NCBI GenBank assembly: GCA_016508695.1
Contig: VNKQ01000004.1
Span: 1,364,001-1,428,000, forward strand
Length of the DNA: 64,000 nucleotides
Origin: Hyphodiscus hymeniophilus
Lineage: Eukaryota; Ascomycota; Leotiomycetes; Helotiales; Hyphodiscaceae
Reading direction: 5' to 3'
A program made the translations under genes and the position numbers. The number at the start of each line of letters is the position of its first letter. Within the stretch, counting starts at the first letter, position 1. Below are positions 20,910-33,571 of this stretch, in pieces. The notes under the pieces were generated by a model that saw nothing but the letters and a program-made list of their open reading frames with translations, ran no database searches and was not told the DNA's origin.

Positions 20910-21819
20910 TCATTCCTCCTCGCTTTCATCGCTCTCACCCGCACCACTTCCCGTTCCCTCTTTGAGAGCTTCTTCCAGCTCGGCCTCAAGATCCAACTCT
21001 AAATCCTCATCGCTCATACCCCCTGCATTGTTGGCGGGACTGGGTAGCTTCAAGTGGTCCACGTCTTGATTCCTCTCGTCTTCATACTCCTCGCCTTCTG
21101 CATCCTCGTCACTGATATCCTCACTGATATGCCGTTGGATCAGAGGCGTAGATTGGGACTTGTATGGTTGGGAGGTAGTAGGTGCATCGGGATCTTCAAT
21201 TGTGAGCCCATCGTCTGATTCCTCGTCTTCTTCGGGCGAGGGTTCTCGCGGAGGTGGTTTCTTCTTCGGTTTCTCTGCGGCTTTCCGACGCTTGGGTTCT
21301 GCTTTGGCTACTGGAGCATTCTTCGCTGACTTCGAGATTCTTCTTTGTAGTGGTTGAGCTTCTGATTTTGTCGGGGCGGGGGTATCTAGTTGAGGGTATT
21401 GTGACCGTAGAGTAGAGGAGTCGTCTTCCCAGGGTGCCTTCACCATGTTCATGTTGAATGTAGAATCTATCCGGTGTAGCACGAAATGTTTATTGGGAGC
21501 GTCGAATATGAGAACATATTGCCCATCGCCAGATGCCCGCACACCAGTGTAGGAGTAATTATCGGAGTTGTCTGAAAGGGAGAGGTCGTAGCTCGAGGGA
21601 TCAGATCCTGAGGGTTGTAATTGTATCGAACCTTGAGAGGAATCGGAGGTCTGGTCTGGTTTATGATTATCTGGCTTGCCGTCAGCGTCATTCGCAGAGC
21701 AGATAACCCCTCGACTTGCATCGTATTCCCGTGTAGACTTCCTTTGACGACTTCCCCAGTAAAGCATCGCTCAACACGATAGGATACTTTCCCGGTTTGT
21801 CAATATCCATGGATGTCAT
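20910..21819 (-). CDS. ELL-associated factor (Eaf) family transcription elongation factor
   Basis: Partner of ELL in RNA polymerase II elongation, in the nucleus. Exon 1 is 21819-21720, exon 2 is 21670-20910, giving 286 residues. The N-terminal Eaf domain reads YPIVLSDALLGKSSKEVYTG, then, across the splice, IRYNHKPDQTSDSSQGSIQL, then GQYVLIFDAPNKHFVLHRID. The C-terminus is the usual acidic, Ser-rich and Lys-rich low-complexity region: PKRRKAAEKPKKKPPPREP, several DEE runs, and LDLEAELEEALKEG near the end. The single intron (21671-21719, 49 nt) begins GCAAGT, so it is a GC-AG intron. Without it the frame ends after IRCKSRGYLLCE. The start is the first ATG that leaves the domain intact. No symbol is given, to avoid confusion with NuA4 EAF1. 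Confidence 0.88.
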
Positions 21820-23225
21820 GATTAGTTTGATATCTGGTATGCGAGATCTTCTGGAGGTACTGAATGCAAGAAACAAAAAGCTGGTCTGTCAGCGAGACTA
21901 ATAATGAGACTGAGCTGGGCTGAGGTTGGGATGAGGCGCTAGTCCCCGGAGTTTCAGGGTCTAAATTCGGCCCGGTTGCCGATAAATAATCGCTTAGGAA
22001 CTCCTATCGTAGCTCTCTACTTGTACTTTGGCCCCGTAAATAGGAAAGTACCCCGCCCGGCAGCTTCTTACCTTCATACGTTTATTCATTTTTGGAAGCA
22101 TATGAACATGCACAGAAGTCTCACAGGCCCTCCTATTCATCCGTCAAAAGATGTAAAAGTACAAGTACAAAGCTCGGAACCTCTCCTACTACTTGGTGTA
22201 CAGTATCTATATCCGAAATCTCTACGTCCGGGTATGGAGTCGCTGAAGGATAGATACACTTGTAGAATCTTGAAGCCACGACACATTGTATTGGTGCATT
22301 TGATTATCCCGGACTGGACACCGGATACAAAACCTACTTCGCATCTCCAGAGAGCAAGCCCCAACAGGCCACCGATATCTCGACACGCAACAAACCCCGG
22401 AACCCCAGACCCCCACGCCATCTAGTGATCCTCACGCCTATACCTGGCACGCGTGACTGGTTGTCCGATTTTCCCGGAAGCAGAGACGGACTCGGGGAGA
22501 CAGAAACTCGGAAAAGGTAGAAAGGTCCATGCCGATACCAAGCAAAAGACCTCGGCTCAGTTTGGAAGCTGGCTTAATATCCGTAAGCAAAGCGAACCTA
22601 TTTTACTCGGCAATTCGACGGAGGATCGAGAAGAGGAAGCTTTCTATGGGTGGGACTTCTGTGCTGGGTGAAGATGCGGGACGATGCCACAATCCCATGT
22701 TGTTAGGCCATACGATGCCCTGATACGGTGATACCGTCGGCCCTGTTGATCTCCGCTATTCGAGGTGGATCTAGTGATATGGCACCAAAAAGACTGTGTT
22801 GGGAAGAGTGTGGAGAAGGTAGGTGGGACGCATCGCATGATCAATAATGCCAGCTGCATGGTCTGCGTCCGATTATGCTTTCCCAAGGACGTCGTGGTGA
22901 GGTTTGTTATAGCAACTGAATCGGCGAAGTAGACGTGGACAAAATATAGGGGATAGACTACTTGCCCTGCTTCATATGCCACGGCTAAGACTTGGCTGAA
23001 GATACAGCATAAATTACGTGATATCTCCATGTTCGAAATATTGAGAGCGGTGATCCCAGCCCGGTACTCCTAGTAATCCATACACGTTGCCTTACTTCCT
23101 TCGCCCGGGAATATCCAACACGACGCCAAAGAATGCTGCAATGTTGTCCTGCCATGCGGTATCATAATGCCAAATCCAACGCAACACGAAATCTTAAAAC
23201 CAGTCTTAAAACCACACGCTCGCGA
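21820..23225. other. Intergenic region
   Basis: About 1.4 kb with open frames of up to about 150 codons on both strands, but with no family match, no hydrophobic or domain pattern and no consistent splice signals. I see no supported gene. Confidence 0.6.
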
Positions 23226-25211
23226 TCAATGTGCTGTTCCCCTCCTTAATAAATGCAATCTTCTCCTCTCATCACCCTCGCCCATGTGCACAGGTTGCTG
23301 CGGGCCAATTGGCGTGAAGCCCGTACTCGTCAATCGACTCCTCATATGGGCACTAGAGCCCTCACCCAGCGTCCCAACGTCAGGCGAACCAATAGGACTA
23401 CCAAATGTACGCTCTGGACTCGGGGGTGCTGAAATGGCAGTGTCGTAGTTGGGCAAGGCGTCGGAATAGCCTGTTCCTCTAATAGGCATTCTCACGGCAG
23501 TCGAATATGAGGGAACTTTGGTCAGGTCTCCAAGATCGGAAAAGTCAATATGCTCAGGCGTGTGTTGGCCACTGGTCATGTTTGAGACGTCATGGTCGTC
23601 CTCTTCGCTTGTCCGACGGCTAAGGGGATTACTGTGATTTGGTGGGAGCTGGTTATCAAAATAGCCACCGTCATCGTTGTGAGGGACTGAATGTGGCGTG
23701 TTGCCTCCTGAGTTACCTGTTGGCCTGCGGAGAAAACTACTGTTGCGCGATCCTGCGTTCAGATTCTGCAGGCGGGATGACAACGCCGCTGGTGGAACGG
23801 CGCCGTTGGGTGTGCTGGCTATGTCTCCTAAAGATGCTAGATTTTCTGAGGAGCTGCTTCTAGACAGGCCATTGAAAGGTGTGTTCATTCCAGATTGAGG
23901 GGGCGGTGTCAGATAACCTGATTGGTCAATATCGGCGTAGAGCTGGTCGAGAACATGCTCGCCATAGAGTGGTGGAGCATGGGCTGTGATGTCGGTCGAT
24001 AGAGTGCTCAGAGGAGTCTGATCTACCAGACACCCATCCTCTGTCAAAGGCATATTAGGAGAGATGAATATCGTAACCGGAAGAGTTGCACGAAGCTGCG
24101 TTTATTAGCTAGGCTCCTTCCAATTCGGCAAATATGCTCACCTCTGAGATGTGGCCATCAGGATTGTGCAAGGCGATATTGAACTTGACCTTATGCCGAA
24201 CTTTGATCCCATGAACGTCCACATCCTGCAAACACCTACTAAGTTTCTTAGGCAGGGGCATCTTTTCGGTCAAAGTATAGCCGTCTTGTCCCTCATCGTT
24301 CAGCACATCCTGGTAATGCTCCTCCTCGTTGAGTTCGAAAGTCCAGCTGTCGACATCTCTCGTATGCTTCCAAAACCTCTCGGAATGCGCTGTAGCACCT
24401 TTCAGAGTAAACTCTTGCGATTCAATTAACTGACACCTTATGGAGCCTATCCTCAATCCCTTTAGTAGCGATGTAAACCTCATCTCGACATCAATCGCTG
24501 TGCCGAATATGATAGCTTTTTGGGGGATGACTAGCGAGTATTCGATCTTGTTCGGCCAGACGTTCTCTACCGTCATAGCATGCGCCAATTCTAACGCTGA
24601 AGGATCCAAGGTTCGAACGATCCGTACGGGTTTCCACGCATGTAAATCGTATGCCAGTTTCCCTCTTGCAACGGTAGCTTTCAATTTGTACACGATGTGA
24701 CTATCTGGCAGACCTTCCACGCTCTCTGCAATCGTGCCTGGTAGTACCAATTCGAATGGCCATTCGTAATTTCCAGCGGGTAGGGTTGTACCTCTCGAGG
24801 AGGATCCAGGACCAACGAACGGTGCCCACCTGTGACTGAATATTTCGGTCCCTTTGTCTACTCGACTGTTGGATATTCCGGACGGAGTAACTCGCTGATC
24901 GTTCCATCTGTAAAAGAGAGGATTAGACCGATGCGCAAAGTGCGGAGTTCTGCCGACCTACCCAATCTTCAAGTTGCCCGTCATCCGTAGATGCACATCT
25001 TCGACTTTCAGGGCTGCTGGTAGACACAAGACCACCGTTCCTTTGAGCATTTGACTTGAAGCCTCGCTGTCGGCGCCACGAAGTATTATGACTTCATTTT
25101 CGAGGCTAGATACATCAGTCAACGGGCAGCAGAGTGTGACTGCTGAACATACCGGATCTCAAAGAGAGTTGCGCTGGTCTTGCCAGTGACGCCACCAAAG
25201 AAACTGGGCAT
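23226..25211 (-). CDS. creD: CreD/Rod1-type alpha-arrestin
   Basis: Ubiquitin-ligase adaptor that brings the Rsp5/HulA HECT ligase to nutrient transporters for endocytosis. Exons 25211-25153, 25105-24962, 24907-24142 and 24095-23226 (introns 46-54 nt) give 612 residues. The arrestin N domain starts MPSFFGGVTGKTSATLFEIR; LPAGNYEWPFELVLPGTIAE and GLPDSHIVYKLKATV follow. The arrestin C domain includes NKIEYSLVIPQKAIIFGTAI and ends with LRATLPVTIFISPNMPL. The C-terminal third is Ser/Pro/Asn-rich and holds the WW-binding sites: APPLYGE (a true PPxY, near residue 364), VPSYSTAVR and LPNYDTAIS, arranged as in CreD. In Aspergillus this protein acts in carbon catabolite regulation. All splice phases agree. 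Confidence 0.9.
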
Positions 25212-25730
25212 TTTCTAGAAGACAATTCTCATCTACTTGAGGTTCAAGAGAGGGGAGGAGAGGTCAGTCGCCTCTCTAGATGTATGTGATGTAACCAAGA
25301 AGAAGCAAATGCGACTTCGGAGACTGTCATTTAAGGCTGGTTGGGCTTGGTGATTGATGGTGGTAATGGCCGAGGGTTGTGAAAGGGCAAGGCTCTGCGA
25401 ATGAATTGACTGAATGAATGCGAGCTGCTTGCTGCTGTTGTTGTTGTTCTTGATGAAGGACTAAACCAAAGAATTTCCTGAGTAATGCAACAGCTTCCTG
25501 CTTTGCTTTGCTTGCCTAGACCGAGCGGACTCTACCTCATCTGGCGTTATCGCAGTTTTCACTTGCGGCTGGTCTAGAAATGTGCAAGTCCACTTTATGA
25601 GAGCGATTAAGGGATTTTGGCTTTCTCTGACCGGGATGGTTCTGCCGCTTTGCCCCTCGGGTCTCATCACGTCAGCCGGGCGGGATGCACGAAGTGGGAG
25701 ACTTTCTCAACTTCTGTGGCTTGACGAATG

Positions 25731-25771
25731 GTAGAGAGAGAGAGGAGAGAGGAGAGAGGAGAGAGGAGAGT
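25731..25771. repeat. GA-rich tandem repeat (AGAGAGG units)
   Basis: An AG run followed by about four AGAGAGG heptamers, in the upstream region of the arrestin gene. Confidence 0.75.
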
Positions 25772-26137
25772 GGTTGAGTGGGGGTACAAATACATCACAT
25801 TAATTACCTGCCTTACGAGTTACGACTAAGCCTCACAGACCCGCTTGGAGGATTATAGCTTGTTTATTATCTATTAGAGTATAATTGTTATCTATTGTCT
25901 ATTTCTACTTTCAATTATCTATCACACGTGGCACTTCAAGTTCCCACCAACCTGAACCTTTCGATCTCTCAAGGGGTGAACCGAGGCATATCAATCTTCT
26001 ACTGTAATAAGCTGTGTCCAAAAGCAGCAAAAGGAAGGAAAGAATCACCCAAGAACCGTCCTTAGTCTAGGTAGCCAAGGGCCAACATTATTGTCATCCG
26101 TTGCGCTTTCCTCTTTGTCTCGTTCCGTCTTACTAAG

Positions 26138-26166
26138 AGCAGCCAGCCAGCCAACCAGCCAGCCAG
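26138..26166. repeat. CCAG tetranucleotide repeat
   Basis: About seven CCAG-like units with one CCAA variant. Confidence 0.7.
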
Positions 26167-28705
26167 TCTTTGATGAGGCCTCATCTCGTCGACCCTCACT
26201 CAGCCCACACCATATTGTACCGAAATACTCCCTTCTCGAACGGTCTCATCTCCTCTGCTGTCTTCTCCTCGTGTCAAGACCCAACACGAGTAAGACATAC
26301 GATGGCTCCCACGCGCGAGGCTGTCGTCGGATAACCTGCCACACATGCGCCCATCCAACATCCTCATGATTAGGTCAGACCGCATAGACAAAGCCCCAAA
26401 GCCCCAAAGCTTGCTTTCCATCCTCGCATGTGAAGAGCGTCATGATGGCCCTGCACACATTCACTCTCATGTGAAATCATGATGAGCTCATGTTACAGAC
26501 AGCGTAGACTGCTTCAGATAAGTACCTCAAGTCTACTTGGATAAGTACCCGAGGCTCGGCAATTGACGGGCCCAATATCTACGCTCTCTCTCTCTAGAGC
26601 CAATGCCAATGTCCGAGGCGGCAACAATGCAGTCAATACGAGAGTCCATGACCACATGACCAAGGCCTGAAGAATGGAGATCTCGTTGCTGTCTTTTGTT
26701 GGGACTTGAAACCCTTTATGAACCGGCGAGTCAGCGCAGAGCAGTTTGTAGCTGCAACTGGTAACATTTGATAAGTCCCAATTAGGCTTCCCGTATCGGC
26801 TTCTGGCTTCTGACTCCTGCATGCCATCAAGTGGGTAATCTCCCGAGAATTCGCCGTTTGCGGTTTCTGATATCTTTGGTAGAATCGTCAGCCACACAGA
26901 TGCATGCAAACGATGGGTTGCTGGGAACTCTGAGAACTCTGAGAAAAATTCAGTGACATTTTGTGGATCCTCCCTGCGCAGGCGTTCATGCACGTTGCGC
27001 TTGCGATAAGGCGACGGCGAGATGTTCGCTTGAAATAGAGTTGATGGATGCATTTTCCATATCGGCCCGCGGTGTGGATAGCTGTGGCTGCATCGGCGCT
27101 GGGAGTGGGAGTGGAAGTGGAACCAAGAGAATTAATCGGAGTCACGTGGAGTGGGACCTTGGCTTGGGTACGGTAGCATACAGGGTTGAACTTTTGCATG
27201 TGTTGAGGATGCAAAATAGCAGGGAAGAAGGAAACCCCGAAACATTGACCTTGTATGGGTTTTTGTATATTTGTGGAGCTACATCGGCTTCCCAGCCTGG
27301 AAAGCAGACATCCCCGACATTGCAAGGCTGGCAAGGCTATGTACGTATGATGTACAGACCTCGAAGATGCTTGTGTCACTCACTATACCTCGGTTGACGG
27401 TGCCTCAACGCCATGAGTAACAGTCCTTGCTGTTGTGCAGCGTCAGATCTTGTGGAACTACGCAAGTAGAGGGGGGTTTTTAAAGTAGGCAGTGGCTCAT
27501 GTGCAGTCCGCTGCCAGTGTTACAACATAGGTGGTGCGGTCATCAGGAGCGTCCAGCAAGTACAATACTCAACTTCCTCCTGAATATATGAATGGCTAAG
27601 CTGACCACTCTAGAAGCGTTCAATGAAGAAGATCATCCGGTCATTCAAGCCATGCTGTAAATTCAGCAGCGAGGGAATTTCGGCCAGTTACCTCTGCTGT
27701 GTGAATGTGTCTAGTCGATACGGCGGAGATTGAGTACAGCCGCACAATTGCCTATCGGCTCCAATATCTCATACAGCTAGGAAAAGTTTCCCGTCTTCCG
27801 TGTGATTTTCGGAGTAGGGCGCAGTTCCTTGGTTCGTATCAAGCTTTGCTGCGGAAACCGAATCGCTCAAAAGGCCCGGGTCTGAGCGATTCAGTGTTTT
27901 GTAGTAACTTCATTTTGTAAGCACGTTTTCCCCCTGACTGTATAGACCTATCACCTCCTTTCTGGGTGCTAGTAACCACCCATCGATCGATATTGTTTCT
28001 CGGATAATCAAGATATGCCTGAATGTACCTCACCAAATTCTGTTCAGTCACGTGATGCCGGCCATTTGCCCATTGCCCTGCACTTTACCTGAGCACTCTT
28101 TCGTTTAGCGGGATGAATCTTATGAGGGTGAATAGTTTCAATTCTGTTAAGATTGGTAGTAGCTAGGTCTACCTCTTCGTCGCCATTGGTGTTGTCGTGA
28201 TGCCAAAATCTCTGTTTTGTTTTGGCCAAGCTTGATATCTGCGGAATCTCTCCTTTCTTCCTCTTTAGCAACAAGCTATGGTCCAAAAATTCGATAAACC
28301 TGTTACTTTACGCAAAATACCAAGGCAAAAGGGTCCGTAAACAGACGAATCACAGGGGTTTGAAGGCTTCAGGTCGTAAACCCACCAATCAGCGAAGAGG
28401 GCGACTTTCCTGCGCTAGGGTAATCAGCGACTGAACTCAAATCAACGTCGCCGATGAGCACAGTTCTCCGTGTGCTGAGACGGTGAATACCTCATGGGTG
28501 TCAAACGACTATTCAACTTGAAGTCATGGAATTGGTGTGTCTTTTGATTCCAAATTCGACATCAAAATACTTCACCTCAGCCCATCCAAGACTCCACATT
28601 TTTTCAGCCTCAGCAGCCAGCCGTTACGCTCACCAAGGCCCTTCGCTGAGATTTGGCATTCTGTTCCTGCATCTTCTTCTTTCAGACTCCCTACATGCTC
28701 GGTGA

Positions 28706-30432
28706 ATGGCATTCCTTGTGTTTGGACTTGCGGTCCTGATATTCGCATTTATCGTCAGAAGAGCTACTACGTCCATCGTAAGAGCCCGCTCGGAAAAGCA
28801 AAGGAGGTGTAAATCCGTCTATAGAATTCCCCAATTCGAACGAGTCATTGGATATGCTTTGTATCGCACGCAGGTCACGGCGATGAAGAACAAGAATGCC
28901 ATGGAAGTCAATCTTCAAAGGTATCTGGATAATGGCGAAACATGGTCTGCTGTGATGATGGGTAATACCTTCTTCAATACGATCGACCCCAGAAACGTCC
29001 AGGAGATTCTTGGGACGAAATTCGAGGATTTTGGTACTGCGGAGAGACTCGCTGCTTTTGGACCTCTGCTGGGGAAGGGTATTTTCACGACTGATGGGAA
29101 TTTCTGGAAAACTTCGAGAGTAAGTAAGCTGTGAACATTGTTCAAATGAACTTCCTCGTTTTAGATGATCCATCTTCTATTATTCAACTTCCTAACCAAC
29201 TCAATCCAAACCGCTCAATTCTTTTGGGCTTTCTTGCGGGAAGAATGCTGACACTTACTCTCAGGCACTTGTTAAGCCAAATTTCAACCGTTCCCAAGTA
29301 GCAGATCTCGAGGCCCTAGAGTCTCACATCCAGCAACTCTTTGCGAAGATACCACGAGACGGCTCGACCTTTGATCTCCAGAAATTGTTCTTTCAGTTAA
29401 CCCTTGACTCTGCCACGGAATTCTTGTTCGGCGAATCGGTCCACTCTCTCACGAGTTCCGAAGATTCGGAACAGCAGAGGTTCGAAGCTGCCTTTGATCT
29501 GGCCCAAGCAAAGCTCGGGATACGTTATCGCAGAGGAAAGTTTATCCGCTTCTCCGACATATTCATGCCCGATTACGAGTTCAAGACTGCTTGCAAGACT
29601 GTGCATGAATTCGTCGACAAGATCGTGGGAAAAGCGTTGGAGAGATCTCACCCGAAAGATGCGGAAAAGGTTATCGAAGAGAAGGATGAAGTTGAACGAT
29701 ACGTTTTCCTCAAGGAATTGGCCAAGGCCACCAGGGACCCGCAGCGGTTGCGAGACGAGCTCCTCAATATTCTCCTTGCTGGACGAGACACGACTGCCAG
29801 CTTATTGAGCTCCACTTTCCATGTCTTAGTACGCCGACCGGACATCTTGGAAAAGCTCAGGAAAGAAGTGGATGAATTGCATGGCGTCAAGCCGAACTAT
29901 GACACCCTGAAATCCATGAAATACCTCAAGTACATCCTCAACGAAAGTGAGTCACCTTTGACGAAGCTCTGAAACGTGACTGACATCTCCAGCCCTGCGA
30001 CTCTACCCCGTCGTCCCAACCAATGCCCGCGTGGCCGTGAAAGACACAACGCTCTCCCATGGCGGCGGCCCGGATAGGAAAAGTCCAGTCTTCATACCGA
30101 AGGGCCAAGTCGTCGCGTATTCCGTCTACTGCATGCACCGGCGGAAGGACATCTACGGCGAGGACGCGCTCGAGTTCAAGCCCGAGAGATGGGCGCCGAA
30201 GCCCGAGGGCGAGGAATCTCTACGCCCGGCGTGGGGCTACCTCCCTTTCAACGGAGGTCCTCGGGTCTGTGTCGGCCAGCAGTTCGCTCTCACGGAGGCG
30301 AGCTATGCGATCGTGAGGCTGCTGCAGGAGTTTGCGGTGGTTGAGGATCGGGATGGCGGGCCGTTCGTGGAGCAGTTGTCTCTCACGATGGTTAGCGCCA
30401 ATGGTGTGAAAGTAGCCGTGATGCCAATATAG
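28706..30432 (+). CDS. Cytochrome P450, CYP52-like (alkane/fatty-acid hydroxylase type)
   Basis: Membrane-bound monooxygenase of the CYP52/CYP63 kind, which typically omega-hydroxylates alkanes or fatty acids at the ER. Exons 28706-29119, 29265-29946 and 29993-30432 give 511 residues with phases 0 and 1. An N-terminal anchor (AFLVFGLAVLIFAFIVRRA) starts the protein. The B-C region reads GPLLGKGIFTTDGNFWKTSR and continues as ALVKPNF. The I-helix is LLAGRDTTASLLS, and the K-helix ExxR is ETLRLYP, created exactly by the second splice. The meander contains EFKPERW. The heme site is FNGGPRVCVGQQFALTEA, with the ligand Cys near residue 458. All signature residues are intact. The first intron (145 nt) is longer than usual here. 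Nearby genes suggest no pathway. The exact CYP family needs identity values. Confidence 0.93.
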
Positions 30433-31320
30433 GTATCGGTTGTGGAAGGGGACGATGGGCTGAGTTGATACAATCATCTCGTCACTTTAGCACAATGACG
30501 ATGTCTCTTCCTAATGGAGGGCGCATCTTGCATGGTTTCTTGAGCATGGTCAGTGATGGCGTTAAGAGGTCTTGATCGGGAGGCGCTGGGGTCATGCGTA
30601 TACAGCAACCAGTATTGAGTTGGCAGACATTGCATAGCATAGGCATACGTGCTCACGGCGATAGAAACACTGGATTCGGCTTCATCGTTCACTTCACTAC
30701 TTCTCGGAGGCTGACGTGAAGATGTCGCGACGAGATTGGGCGAACTTAGTGATAAATGGAAGTAAGAGGCTTCAACAGAGTTCAACAGAGTTTATCAGAG
30801 TTCATATTTCTACTAACTACCTCTGACCGTGAGGTGATGGTTGCTCCTCTGACTCTTGTTTCTGCTTAGGCGCGGTGGCGGACATGGCTGCGGGAGCGTC
30901 GATCTTGAATCTGGTACCTCCAAGGGAGTGGGAGGCAGCAGTTGATAACTTTCATGGGCTCCTTAGCATTATACACTTATCTGGCGTCGAATGGCTTTTT
31001 TCTGGGCCATGTCAAGCTGAGTTGTTCCGATACAGATGTAATCGTGGTACAGAGAAGATAAACAGCGGATTGTTTAGTTCGATTCATATGATAGTGTACG
31101 ACAGATAGAATTGTGTACTAAGTGGCTCTTGGTCTGCTTCGGAGCGCAGCAAACCAGCTCGAATCTTTCTCTTGGAACTTTCTCACTACAAGTAAGGAAG
31201 AAGGAATGAAAAGATATCAATTGAAGAGGTATAAAGCTGGGGAATACTAAAACATGATTACAAGTTGCTAATCTCCAGTCTACCCAGCACTTAGACCACC
31301 AATCCCTCACATTAAAACCT
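30433..31320. other. Intergenic region
   Basis: No gene seen. A short direct repeat (TTCAACAGAG twice, then TTTATCAGAG) lies at 30771-30804. Confidence 0.6.
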
Positions 31321-32938
31321 CTAGAACTTGTCCCCGACAGGACGCGCAGAGACAGGAGTGGCAGTCGAAGGGCTAGCAACAGTCTCTCCACTGGTCACAC
31401 CACTCGTCTGGATAGCAGCTGGCTTGCCAGACGCGCCATTCTCCACATAGGTTGGCGGCTGGCTCACAACCCTCTTCTCAACCGGACTGACTGGCGAGGA
31501 GGGCTCGCTACCCATAGCACCAGCAGGAGCAGCACCAGCCACGGCCCGGATGACCTCAAACCATTTCGCCGCATCAGCAGCAGTGTGCGCCTTAAATGCA
31601 ACCTCTGAGCTTCCGGAAAGCTTGCTACTGAGTCCCTTGCTGACATCTTTGCCCTTGACGTTGAACTTCTCGTTGCTGGGGGCGCCGATGGTGGCGTCTG
31701 GAAGATAGATGGACATTTCTGGCGTGGGGTCTTTACGGAAATTATCGTTATCTTTGAATTCGTGCAGGTATTTGGAGGGAGTTACAACGTAGTAGCCGGT
31801 GCTGTATCCGCTCATGCTCAGCTTGTTTCGAGATTTTCGCTCCAATGTCCCTTCAATGAGTGGTTTTGTGCTCTTGTGGTTTTGATTGGGGAAGTTTATG
31901 CCGTCAACTGTGCGATCACTTGAGTTGGGATCGATCAGTATTGATTGGCTTCGCTCAGCGAACATGGCCCATTCAAAATTCGGAGGTACGGCCTGTACTG
32001 CTCCAAGCATGTCGGCGAGTAGTTCTTGGTCCTTTGCGGCTTGGCCGCCAACGAACTGGTTAAAGGTCATCATGGCTTGCTGGATGACTTCGATCACATG
32101 GGCCTCGAATTGAACGAAGTTGTTTTGGACAGCAATCAGATCGTGACGGTTGTTATTCTCCTCGAGGACTTGCTTGTTGAGTCTGTGGTAAACTTGCCTT
32201 TGAACAACATAAGGGTCATCATTGGCATTTATCCTCCCGCCGCTGGACTCATGGCTGGCTGTCTGCTGACCAAGGAGCTCTATGTGCTTCTGCGTGGTGT
32301 TTCGGACCTTATCGACTTCCTTCGCCCCCTTAACTGCTCCTGATGATAACTCTTTCGACTTGTTCTTGATCTCCTTGTGTAGTCGGTCGAGGATTGGGAG
32401 GACGGAGCCTTTCAGGTTCTTCTCGGTTTCGAGATGGGAGTTTATTATGCCCTATTCGTAATCAATATAATCCCCAAAGCAGAGATGCAGGGCGTAGATG
32501 CAGGGCGTCTCACCTGAGTGTTCTGTCTCATGTTCTCAAACATACCAGCAATACCACCCAAGCTCTGATCGAAATGATGACCCTCTTTCAACGGATTTTG
32601 TATGGTCTAGGGATATAAGTAAGACATAACCCGTCGTGGCAGAGCTACCAACCTTCAAGACCTTCTCGTACTCCTTCGCGTGTGCCTTTTCGACCTTCTC
32701 CGTCGCGCTCACATAGTCCTCTAGGTATCCAACAGCGTGTTTCCAAGCTTGCAGGCGCTCAGCAAGGAGGGACGAGGTCTATAACTCAATCAGATTCAAG
32801 CTCATATCCGCCAAACATTCATTTACATACATCGCTGGGATCAGAGGTAGGTACAGCATCGTCACTCTTAGCGCTGGCCGTCGAAGCCTGGCGCATAGGC
32901 ACGTTGATATTTCCGGCGAGTCCGACCTTTTCAGACAT
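31321..32938 (-). CDS. SLM1: Slm1-type PH-domain protein (TORC2/PIP2 effector)
   Basis: Plasma-membrane adaptor that binds PI(4,5)P2 and carries TORC2 signals to actin, sphingolipid and endocytic control. Exons 32938-32831, 32778-32653, 32606-32514 and 32451-31321 (introns 52, 46 and 62 nt, all phase 0) give 485 residues. The N-terminal half is an F-BAR-like helical domain: LLAERLQAWKHAVGYLEDYV, EKAHAKEYEKVLK, GVINxH-type GIINSHLETEKNLKGSVLP, and IEVIQQAMMTFNQFVGGQAA. The PH domain covers residues about 305-415 (LIEGTLERKSRNKLSMSGYS, TGYYVVTPSKYLHEFKDNDN, then AADAAKWFEVIRAVAG). A Ser/Pro/Thr-rich tail follows. The third intron contains a 13-nt tandem repeat. The last exon has no internal ATG for about 120 codons, so simple start-to-stop gene calling would truncate the protein. 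Confidence 0.93.
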
Positions 32939-33571
32939 GGTCGCTTGTCTGCGCATCATCTTGAGCGTTAGTTATCGTGATCGGATGTGGGGAGCTTGAG
33001 AGATGTGATCGTGGAAAACTCACGGTGATGTTGAATGTGGTTGCGGGAACGCTGGTAGAGTACGATGGTTACTGTAATTTCCGAATGCGAGAAGTGTTCC
33101 GGAAGTCCTTTTCTATGACAAGACTCTGAGAAGATTTAGAATTCTCTGGCTACAACGAATCCTGCTGGAGGGAAGCGTTGTCTACATACAATCGCAGAGT
33201 GACGGATCATCATGATGCAAAAAATTCCTTACTGTACCTACCTGTATCTAAGGTACTTCTCCTCCTTACCTTCCTAGCTTCCAGGATTTCCCCCACACCT
33301 CTCTGGTGGTCCATCATGACGTATGTCCCGCACCCCTCACTGGGACAAGGGATCAGCCGTCCAGAACTTGTTACACAGCCACAGCCCTTTGATACACTCA
33401 TCCAAGAGAACTTTTTCTGTTTCGAGTTAGAATCAAGAAAGGGTGTGGGGGAAACCAAGTCTTGGTTGTAGAGTAATCCCGTTCAATGTCATTTTGCACT
33501 TTTAGATATCTACAGTATCCAGTTCAAGACAGCCAGAACCTGGTACAATTCTCAAGCGACAACTTACGATT
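32939..33571. other. Intergenic region
   Basis: SLM1 promoter side and 3' flank of the rhamnosidase gene. No additional gene seen. Confidence 0.6.

Larger units (their letters stand above)
25212..28705. other. Long intergenic region with simple repeats
   Basis: About 3.5 kb without a gene I can support. It carries a GTT run near 25435, an AGAGAGG repeat (25731-25771) and a CCAG repeat (26138-26166). Overlapping minus-strand open frames at 26514-27379 reach about 180 codons but have no recognisable motif, hydrophobic pattern or splice logic. Confidence 0.55.

Noticed and set aside
21976..23030. Open frames of 128-149 codons on both strands
   Set aside because: Composition looks random, overlapping frames exist on both strands, and no motif is recognisable.
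26514..27379. Overlapping minus-strand frames of up to about 180 codons
   Set aside because: No domain, no hydrophobic or codon pattern, and no splice logic; similar frames occur opposite or between real genes throughout the window.
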